Shown in pieces: positions 55,890-64,000 of a stretch of DNA of 64,000 nt; the stretch's first letter is position 1; each line of letters begins with the position of its first letter. Made by a program: the position numbers and the translations under genes. Source of the stretch: Prinia subflava (Eukaryota; Chordata; Aves; Passeriformes; Cisticolidae); contig NC_086254.1 of NCBI RefSeq assembly GCF_021018805.1, positions 29,325,300 to 29,389,299 on the forward strand. The letters are read 5' to 3'. The notes under the pieces are model-generated. The model saw only the letters and a list, made by a program, of their open reading frames with translations, searched no databases and was not told the DNA's origin.

Positions 55890-56057
55890 GAATGGAGTGG
55901 GCGGGGCTATGTCCGTTATTTCCGCGCTGCCATTGGCCGAGGGTTCCCCGCGGCCCCGCCCACCCGTCGGCAGCGCTCTATAAGTGGCGCGGCGGGGCGC
56001 GGGCTCGTTGTCCGCCCGCAGCGCTCCCGTCCCGCAGTCGCGCCCGCACCTCTCGCC
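55890..56057 (+). promoter_or_regulatory. ID1: ID1 core promoter and 5' UTR
   Basis: GC box GGGCGGGG near 55,900, inverted CCAAT (ATTGG) at 55,932-55,936, TATAAG at 55,979-55,984. A start site near 56,010 would leave a 50-nt leader before the ATG at 56,058 (context GCCATGA). Confidence 0.7.
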
Positions 56058-56622
56058 ATGAAGGTCGCCGCTGTCGCTTCTTCGCCGCTCCCCGCGGGCG
56101 CCGGCGGCCCGCTGAAGGCGGTGCGGCCCGGAGAGGCCGCTCGCTGCGGGCCGGTCCCAGGGGTGTCCCCGGTGGCGGCGGAGCAGGCGGCCGCCGCGCT
56201 GCTGTACGATATGAAGGGCTGTTACTCGCGGCTACGGGCGCTGGTGCCGACGCTGCCGCGGCACCGGCGGGTCTCCAAGGTGGAGCTGCTGCAGCACGTT
56301 ATCGACTACATCTGGGACCTGCAGCTGGAGCTGCAGTGCGGCCCCCCTCGCCCCGCCGCTGCTGGGGACTCCCCCGAGGTGAGTGCGGACCCCACGGCAC
56401 CGGCTCAGACCCGCGCTCCTGACGGGCAGCACCGGCGCTCCTTGGAATCTCCTTCCCCCGATGTGCACCGCGCCCTCTCCTTCCTGGGATGTCCCTTCCT
56501 CCTGCCCCCTTTCCATCCCTGTCCTCTCCGGTACCCTCCTGGCAAGTATTGACCGGCCGCTTCGTGTCCCTTTCCTGCAGGCTCCGTGCATTCCCGCTGC
56601 CGATCGGATCCTTTGCCGCTGA
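56058..56622 (+). CDS. ID1: ID1, inhibitor of DNA binding HLH protein (2 coding exons)
   Basis: Dominant-negative HLH protein that pairs with E proteins (TCF3/4/12) and blocks their DNA binding; BMP target, nuclear/cytosolic. Exons 56058-56378 and 56581-56622, phase 0 join (SPE then AP); 120 residues (human 155, the difference lying outside the HLH). HLH at about residues 50-92: [18 protein letters not shown], then [20 protein letters not shown]; no basic region precedes it. MKVA start and C-terminal ADRILCR (D-box-like tail) are ID1-type. Intron of 202 bp. Reading through the intron leaves an open frame to 56,552 (see findings). Position right of HM13 matches human 20q11. Confidence 0.96.
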
Positions 56623-56886
56623 GACCGTTCTGGACCCTGCACGGACATCGTTCCCGGGATCCCGGTCCCACCCACCACGGATATCGTCCCTGGGACCCCG
56701 TCCCTGAGCACCGCGGCTCACCTGCATCCCTGGCTCCCCGGCGGGGCTGCCCTGGGGGTCCCCCGCAGCCTGGGCAGGGGGTGCTGTGGGCCGGATCCTT
56801 CCTTCTCAGATTGCTGAGAGCATTCCCCGTATTGTATATTACAATGATGCTGGAGAATATTGTTCTACAATAGCTGGAGTTTTGTT

Positions 56887-56892
56887 ATTAAA
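56887..56892 (+). terminator. ID1: Polyadenylation signal ATTAAA of ID1
   Basis: ATTAAA about 265 bp after the stop, in an AT-rich island (TATTGTATATTACAATG upstream), typical of ID-family 3' UTRs. Confidence 0.65.
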
Positions 56893-56909
56893 CAAGCCCT
56901 GATGACCAC

Positions 56910-59900
56910 ACGTGTGTTTTCTTCCTGCCCCTCACATCCCCTCCCCTGGAATTTGGGCATGTTTAGCCCCAGGAATGTGTGCTCCATCAAACTTGTGCAA
57001 ACTACTGTGGGCTGGCTGGGTGTGATCGGGGATACAGGGTCCGGGACCCTGTGGTGGTGCTGGGGAAGGGGTTTCTTATGGGTTGGTCCCAATTCTCTGT
57101 GTCCCAGCATTGCCCCCACAGAGCCTCTCCTAGTTGTTCCCGTGGGGTTTCACTCCCTGGGCTCAGACATGGGGTGTTGAGGGTCAGACATGGGAGGAAA
57201 GATTGTTTGCACCCTATCTTCTGTGGTGGGATAATGCAGCAGCACTGGGATGCATCTTCCCCTGATCAGGCACCTTGATGGGATGATGACACAGGGGGGA
57301 CAGTGCTATGAGCCAGGTGTGGGGTTCTGTGGCCAGATGGGAGTGTGGTTTTCAATTTCCCTGGACAGTGGTGTGTTCATAGCCTGGAATTCCCTTCAAC
57401 TCCCTTCCCAGGTGGGTCACCTGCACTCCTGAGCCTTCCCGAGGCTCCCACAATTATTGCTGTGTCAGGACTGGGGGATTACAGGAATGATGATGCAAGG
57501 GTTGATCCCTTTAAGGGGAGAGAAGATACGAGTCTTGGGGTGCTTCTCTTTATGGCCTCACCCCGTGGTTCCTGCTCTTCCTGGTGCAACCCCTGCCTGT
57601 GGGCACAGACAACCTCTTGGAACAAGGAAATTGCATCAGGGCTTGTGCAACCCCGAGGGCTGGGGGTGCCCCAGGCAGCTGCCCTGACCTGAGCTTCCCC
57701 TTGACTCACAAACACCCCAAGGATCTCACAGCCTCCTGTTCCAGATTTGTTCAGACCTTTCTACGGGCCTGGAGGGGACAATTGGGGTGCCTGGAGGGGT
57801 TCTTGTCCTTTAGGCCCCCCCCCCCAGGGTCCTGCAGCCAAAGGATTTGGGGCTGGGAGGTGCTGACCAGCCCTGGGCACAGGCGTGTGCATGTGTGAGG
57901 CTCTGCACACCCTTTGTGTGTGTTTGTGTGTTCACAGGCACAGCTGTGAGTGTGTCCATGCCTGTCCGTGCCCACTCGTGCTTTCCCAGCCCAGCAGATC
58001 CCCTGGCAGGACCTGTGCAGGGGACAGGTGACTCGGGGTGTCAGGACACTGCCTCGCCTGTCCTCCCCTGTCCTGGCTGTGGCATAGGCCAGGGGCTCTG
58101 GGTCTCTGTGGATGAGCTTGTCCATCACTGGATGGGTCACCCCCAGGTCTTCTTTATTGTCCCCTCTGCTGTCTCTCCACCGCGCCTTCCTCCCGGGCCC
58201 GGAGCGCGGCGCGGACGGGGCTGTGGGTCCCTCTCCCGGTGCCCGCTCGCACTGCACGGCCCGGCCCGGCCTCCCGGAGTAGCCCGGAAGGTCCTGGGAC
58301 AGGGAGAAGCGGGGCTGGGGGCTCTGCTCGGGCCGGGGCGGTGCGGGAGGCGCTGGAGCTCTTCCCGTGCCGTGTTCCCGGCTGCCGTCCGTACCTGTTC
58401 ATTGCCGCCTGATGTGGAAGCTCCCGCGGCAGCGGTGGGGAGAGGGGCTCCGTGTGTGTCTATGTGTGTCCCCACGTCTCTGCCTGACCCCTGTCCAAGC
58501 CTTGTGTGCCCCACGACCGAGCCCGCGCGATGCAGCCCTGGCCGTCACCCCTTCCTCAGCGGACGTGGGGTGGCCACTGTTGGGTACCTGGCACAGGAGA
58601 GCTGGGGAAGGGGCTGGTGGAGCCAGCCCAGGCTTGGAGCGGGGCTGGCAGGGCTGAGCCGCCCGCACGTGTCGGGATGCCGGATGCGGCAGCACCAGGA
58701 TGCACCGGGGAGCCCCAGGGAGCGCCCAGCCCGCGGGCACCTGTGCCCCAACCGGTCCCTCGGTGTTTTCGTGGGACCTGATTCATCCCGGAAGGGATTA
58801 GGGACGGGGGAAATGGGTGACATTGTGGTCTGACCAGGACCCGGGATGGACACTGGCGTCAGAGCTGGTCCCTGCTGCTCGGCGCTCACTGCAGGTACAG
58901 TCCCAGGGACACGGAGGACACGGAGGAGCCGGGACCCCATGGCAGGACCTGCAGCCCCCGCGGAGGGGGGCACCGCACCCACTGGTCACGGTGAGTGCTG
59001 GTGCAGGGCAGGGGCATCCTGGGGTAGAGGGGCTGCGGTGGGCATTGGGCTGGGGGTCGGGGTAAGTGCTGGCCTCTGGGTCACTGCTGGGGGCTCTGGC
59101 CACCACTGCAGCCACGGCTGGTGGCACTGAGCCTCCCGGGCCAGTGGGCAGCTGCTTTCAAGGCCTCCATAAGGTACATTATGTGGGGCTGTGGTCCCTC
59201 TGGTGAGGTTGTCCGTGGGCTCTGTGTGCCCCTGTGGCGCTGAGATGAGGCCCTGGCCCTCCTAGAGACCCTCTGGGTCTGCCAGGCTGGATCCAGGAGG
59301 GTGGCTGGACCCCTGTCATAGCCCGTGGCACTGCAGGGGCTCACCCTGGCTGAGGGGACAGTCCTGCTGATGGTGGGTTTGGCAGTGCAGGTGGCTCCTT
59401 CCCCACAGCTGGGGTTTTTCAGAGGGGATTGCACAGTTCTTCTCTCACTCTGTCCCAACCTTTCCATCACTTCCTTGGGGGCTGCCTCTGCACCCCAGAC
59501 ACCCTGACCCCCACTGAAATTTAGGTAACCCTACACAGGGTTCCCAGAGCCCTTCCCAAAGTGGGAACAGCTGCTGCTCCCTGGTGCAAATGGGTTGAGC
59601 CCTGTTTGCCCCAGTGCAGGCCCCCCTCCCCAAGACCAGCTCATTGTGTCCCCCACTCCTCCACTGCTCCCAGGCAGGGCACAGCTGAAGCTTGGCCCAG
59701 CCGGGTCTCTGTGTGTCCCCCCGTGCTGCTCCTGTGCCCTGTGGGGAGCCCCAGCTGTGCCCCTGGCTCGTGTGTACCCCCAGGGAGGGGGGCAGGCAGG
59801 AGGTGCCGTGGGACCCTGCGCTCCCCCGCTCCCACGAAGGGTTCGAGTGCGGAACAACGGGGTTCGGCTTCCCCTTTGAGTCACGCGTTGGGCAAGGCTG

Positions 59901-59960
59901 GGCTTTCGGTGGCCAGAGCACTGTGGTGTCCCCGTGTGTGCTGATGTCACCCGGGGCTGC
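56910..59960. other. Intergenic spacer ID1 - BPI-like gene
   Basis: 3 kb without a recognised exon; no COX4I2 or BCL2L1 exon was found (the genes right of ID1 in human). It includes a CpG-rich patch at 58,170-58,420 followed on the - strand by AATAAA (58,149-58,154 region), and a short GT-rich tract at 57,885-57,960. Confidence 0.5.
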
Positions 59961-59968
59961 CTGTCCCC

Positions 59969-59974
59969 AATAAA
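59969..59974 (+). promoter_or_regulatory. AATAAAAG: TATA-like box of the BPI-like gene (or a polyA signal)
   Basis: AATAAAAG lies 67 bp before the start codon of the secreted BPI-fold gene, the right distance for a degenerate TATA box with a short leader. It could equally be a polyadenylation signal of an unseen upstream transcript, but none is supported. Confidence 0.35.
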
Positions 59975-60035
59975 AGTCCTGACTGTGCTGGTGCACAGGG
60001 AGGGGGTCTCTACACCAGCTGCGGGTCCCACAGAC

Positions 60036-63000
60036 ATGTCCTCTGCTCCAGCCCCCGTGTCCCAGGACCAGCCTCGTGGTACTGTATGGCTCTGCCTCTT
60101 GCTCGTGCTGCCCTTCTGTGTCTCTGCCACCATCACCAGCTCTGACACCGATCCTGGCATCAAGGTCTGGCTGACCCAGAGGACACTGGAGTTTGGTGAG
60201 TCTGTGCTCCTGATGAGGCAGGGGTGGGAGGAACCAGCAAGGGGTGATGCCAGAGTGCTCAGGCTGAGGAATGAGGGGAGCCAGCAGGCACCCCCAGGAA
60301 TAATGCCGAGTCTGCCAGGAATGGGAGATGGAAGGACCAGGAAGGACCTGGCTGCTCACTCTCCTGACACCCCAGGTACTGCAGCCCCTTCCTTGGCATC
60401 ACCCCAAATTCCCACTTTGCCCCAGGCCGGCGCTTTGGGCTGGAGCTGCTCCAGTCGATGCTGCAGAAGGAGCATGAGCTGAACCTGACAGGTTCCTACA
60501 ACACCCCGGTCCTGGGGACTCTCACCTATGCTGTGCCCCGGTAAGAGCCACCATGGGGTGCCTGTCCCTGTCCCCATCCCTGTCTGGGATCCCTGTCAAG
60601 CACAGCTTGCCTGTTATGCAGGATTCACGTCCATGAACTGCAGATGAATGAGTCCACGCTGGACTTTGCTGAGGATGTGGGGGTGAGGCTGATGGTGCAG
60701 CGTGCCCGAATCCAGCTCAGCGCCGAGTGGGCAGCCCAGCTGGGCACCATGTGAGTCCTCACAGGGACAGAGTGGCGACTCAGGGTGGCTCAATGTCACC
60801 ACTGTGCTCACCCGCTCTGTCCCCAGCCAGGACAGTGGCTCTGTGGAGCTCCGCATGCAGGACCTGACCATGGCAGCGGTGTTGGGGGTGAGCGACGATG
60901 GCAGTGGCCACCCCACGGTTTGGAGCGCCGGCTGTGACACCCAGGGCACTGACCTGCACATGGAGTTTCACCGTGGATACAGGTGATGCCAAGCCCCCTG
61001 CTCTGTCCTGTCCCTGGCATTCAAGGACTACTGGTGCCCCAGCCAGGGAGGTGGGCTGGGGGAGGCTGGGTGAGTGCCATGAGGTGATCTGAGAACTCTA
61101 CTCTGCCCTACAGCTGGCTCTACAACCTGCTGGCACCTCTGCTCCAGAGAACCCTGCTGCAGAAGCTGAACAAGCAGGTGGGTGCTGGGCCCCTGTGCCC
61201 TGGGGTGTCGGTGTCCCTGTCCCCCCCAGTGAGAGGCTTGGACACCCTCATCCCTGGGCTCACTGACACCTGCTCTGCTTCCAGCTCTGCCTCGTGCTCC
61301 ACAGAGGCATAGACAGGCTGGACACTGTCCTGAAGCGCATGAAAGGTGAGTGAGGGGACCCCAGGACTGGGGACAGGCAGGGTGGTCCTGGGGGCTGCGG
61401 ACAGGACTGGACAGGGTCTGCAGGACCCCACTGTGGGGCCGGATCCTGACAGAGCCAGGCTGTGGGAGGGGGCTGCGGTCTGACTCCTCCTGACCACTCC
61501 CCATGTCCCTGCAGTGTCCACCCAGCTGGACGCCTTTGCTGCCATCGACCACTCCCTGCTGGGACCGCCGGCCTTCACAGAGGAGTACGGGGACATTGCC
61601 CTCAAGGTAATGTCACCCTGGGCATCCCTGGGCCAGATCTGGGAGCAGGGGAGCCTGGCTGATCCTCACATCCATCTGTGTGTCTGTGCAGGGAGAGATC
61701 TTCAGGGTGGGCACGTCCCAGCAGAGACGCTCAGCACAGCCTGTAGTGCTGCCTGTGGCATTACCCGTGGCACTGCCTGTGGCTTTGCCCACGTCCCTGC
61801 CCAAGACACTGCCCATGGCACACGGGCCCACGCTGCTCTTGGCTGTCACCGAGGTTGTCGCCAACTCAGCCGCCTCCACCTACTTCACAGCCGGGGCCCT
61901 GCGCAGGAACTTCTCCAGTGACATGGTAGGGATGGCTGCAGAGCAGAGCTGTCCCCACTGGGCTGTCCCCATGCCCAGCCCTGCTCAGCCCCTGCTCACC
62001 CCGATCCCTCCCTGCCTTGCAGCTCCCCCGGCAGTTCCCGCTCCAGCTGAGGACCAAGAGCATGGAGGTTTTCTCCCCTGAGGTGAGTGGGACAGGACAC
62101 AGGGAGAAGGGGACACAGACAGGGCGTGGAGTAGGACAGGATGCAGGTGGGATGGGACATGGGACACAAGATGGGATTGCAGGAGGAACAGAAGATGCAG
62201 TGGGATGCTGGAGGGTGGGACATATGAAATGATGCAGGAGGGACGGGACGGGATGGGGCGTAGGAGGGTTGGAATGCTGGAGGGTGGGACATGGGATTAC
62301 AGAGGTCAAATGGGATGCACGAGGGACAGGACAGGGAATGGGTTGCAGTGGAAATGGGATGTCTTGCAGGCAGTATGGGATGCAGACAGAATGGGACACC
62401 ACAGGACAAGGATGTGGGCAGGGCAGTGATGCGCACATGGGACCTGGGCAGTGGTGAGGACCTGAGGGGGCATGGCCAGCATGGCTCTGTGTCACCCCTG
62501 CCCTGTCCCTCCCAGCTGCAGCAGCGCTATCCAGACCAGCCCATGGAGCTGCTCCTCTGGGCCCGCCAGCAGCCCCTGCTCTCCTGCCATTCTGATGCCT
62601 TGCACGGGACCCTCTTCAGCTCTGCCGAGGCCTTCGTGGTGCTGCCCAACGCCACCCGAGTCCCTGCCTTTCTGCTGAACATCGTGAGTGGCTGCTCTGC
62701 CATGGCTCAGGGAGCCAGGGGACCCCAAAGAACTGGGCTGGTGTGCCTGTGCTCCTGGCTGGGGCCATGCTGGGTGACCCAGGGGGATACTGGGCCAGCT
62801 GGGGGATGCTGGGTTGCAGGCACTGCCGTGGTCTCTCCAATGTCTCTTCTTGCTGCAGGATGCCAACGTGACCGGGAAGCCAACAATCACCAGGAACAGA
62901 CTTGGGGGCACTGTGAGACTGACGGGGTTAGTGCCTGACCCCAAGCTGGGTCCCCTAGGACATACCTGGAGGGCTCCCCCATTCCCCACCTCTGTCCAAT

Positions 63001-63773
63001 TGCCTCCCTGAATCCCATAGTGCTTGCTCAGACCCCATCCTGCCCCAGTCCCTATCTGTGCCAGCTGCCCTGGCAGTAGGTCCTCAGCTGGACTCGCTGT
63101 GCTGGGGTCCTGGTCCCACCATGGAGCTCAGCCTGTCCCTACCCTGGGATGGGACAGTTCCCATCCCTGTGCCTAGCTCTGACCCTGATCTTGTCCTCCA
63201 GGCTTCGTGTAACACAAGTGGCATCAAATGTGGGCCCAGTGGAGGTGAGTGGCTGTGCCAGGGAAGACAAGGGGAGCCTTGGATTCCTCATCACCTTGGG
63301 AGCAGGGTCTGGGAGGAACCTGGGCTGCTATGGACCCCATGCATGGCAAATGTGGCAGGAGGCTGAGCCCTGCTGACAGCCTGGCCCCCTCTGCCTGTGC
63401 TGTGCTGGGCTCAGGGCTTGCCTGTCCCACAGGTGAAGCGTCTGGAGACCCTGCTGAAGTTTGGGCTGTGGCTTTTTGGAGTTCCCCGGGCAAACAGTAA
63501 GTGCTGTCCCCGTCCTGTGCCCATCCTCCCACAGCTGCACCAGGGCCATCCCCTGCTATGACTTTGTCTCTCCACAGAGTGGCTCCAGGCTGGCATCCCC
63601 CTGCCCCTCCCACATGGCCTCAGCCTGCTCAGACCCCGGCTCTCGCTGCAGCAGGTAGGTGCCACCAGTGTCCCCTTACCCCACGGTCCCCATGTCCCCC
63701 ATATCCCCCCTCTCACCCTGACTTCCTACAGGGCTTCGTGCTCATCTCCACGGACCTGCAGTACGAGCCGTGA
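60036..63773 (+). CDS. Secreted BPI/LBP-fold lipid-binding protein (15 coding exons)
   Basis: Two-barrel BPI/LBP/PLUNC superfamily protein, expected to be secreted and to bind lipid or LPS. Exons: 60036-60195, 60426-60540, 60622-60750, 60827-60982, 61114-61177, 61285-61345, 61515-61606, 61692-61925, 62023-62082, 62516-62683, 62859-62926, 63202-63244, 63433-63496, 63578-63654, 63732-63773; all joins in phase, 510 residues, 15 exons as usual for the family. Signal peptide GTVWLCLLLVLPFCVSA. N-terminal barrel contains one Cys pair (SAGCDT, KQLCLVL) in the place of the conserved BPI disulfide. A Pro-rich linker (PxxL repeats) in exon 8 separates it from the C-terminal barrel (LLLAVTEVVANSAASTYF to GIPLPLPHGLSL and GFVLISTDLQY). 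Closest to the BPI/BPIFB type, but I cannot say which orthologue; it may be one of the bird-specific copies. Confidence 0.88.
61740..61811 (+). repeat. 12-bp coding repeat giving six PxxL units
   Basis: Six tandem 12-nt units encode PVVL, PVAL, PVAL, PVAL, PTSL, PKTL, at the hinge between the two BPI barrels. Mutational differences lie mostly at third positions in the middle units. Confidence 0.9.
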
Positions 63774-63901
63774 GACCACCTGCCTCGTGGGAACCCCAGC
63801 CCTGCCACTCGTGTCCCCATCACCATCCCGTGTCCATCGTGCCCCCGTGGCTGGCAAAGCGCCCAACCGCGGGACCCCCAGACCCCCCATCCTGGGCAGG
63901 G

Positions 63902-63907
63902 ATTAAA
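63902..63907 (+). terminator. Polyadenylation signal ATTAAA of the BPI-like gene
   Basis: ATTAAA about 130 bp after the TGA at 63,771-63,773, giving a short 3' UTR. Confidence 0.65.
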
Positions 63908-64000
63908 GCGGGAGCGTAGATCAGCCCTGTGTGCTGTGGGGTGTCTCGGGGAGCCCCCTCAGCCGCATCTTCCATGCAGGGTCCCATTCCCGATTCCACC

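Noticed and set aside
59934..60035. Upstream in-frame ATG for the BPI-like gene
   Set aside because: It would put about 34 extra residues before the signal peptide and lies upstream of the TATA-like box; the ATG at 60,036 gives a more plausible secreted precursor.

Overview
The window is a piece of a bird nuclear chromosome. The genes are multi-exon vertebrate genes with GT/AG introns and AATAAA/ATTAAA polyadenylation signals, three CR1-type LINE tails are present, introns are short, and gene order matches what I recall of the chicken chromosome 20 / human chromosome 20 block. All calls come from reading the sequence and from remembered family knowledge; no search was run, and the species cannot be fixed.

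Layout, left to right: (1) 1-8,665, + strand: the 3' part of CSNK2A1 (CK2 alpha), AT-rich, codons 72-391 plus a 1.2 kb 3' UTR. (2) A CpG island at about 9.8-10.4 kb marks a step to GC-rich DNA and is the promoter of TBC1D20 (+), whose eight coding exons run 10,126-18,630 with a 2 kb 3' UTR. (3) SOX12 (-) is a single-exon SoxC gene (CDS 25,412-26,311) with a long 3' UTR reaching about 22.2 kb and a GC-rich promoter near 27.0-27.2 kb. (4) 27.2-32.1 kb holds no recognisable gene but has an orphan CpG-rich promoter-like block (three CCAAT boxes, two RFX-type X-boxes) and a 17-bp minisatellite. (5) REM1 (+), an RGK GTPase, 32,454-34,662. (6) HM13 (+), signal peptide peptidase, 12 coding exons 37,976-50,761, with an in-frame alternative last exon that drops the ER-retention tail. 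(7) ID1 (+), 56,058-56,622, with a recognisable BMP-response-like element and TATA promoter. (8) A complete 15-exon BPI/LBP-fold secreted protein gene (+), 60,036-63,773.

The genes do not form a pathway. They are ordinary single-copy neighbours: a constitutive kinase, a RAB1 GAP of the ER/Golgi, a developmental HMG transcription factor, a calcium-channel-regulating GTPase, an ER intramembrane protease, a BMP-induced HLH inhibitor and a lipid-binding innate-immunity/egg-white type protein. The most informative aspects are the join of human 20p13-type genes (CSNK2A1-TBC1D20-SOX12) to human 20q11-type genes (REM1-HM13-ID1), several GC-rich minisatellites at gene 5' ends, the orphan X-box/CCAAT block, and the regulatory and isoform details of ID1 and HM13. 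I saw no unmistakable new biological system. The best candidates for something undescribed are the X-box loci at 21.7 kb and 28.0 kb, which have no assigned gene.
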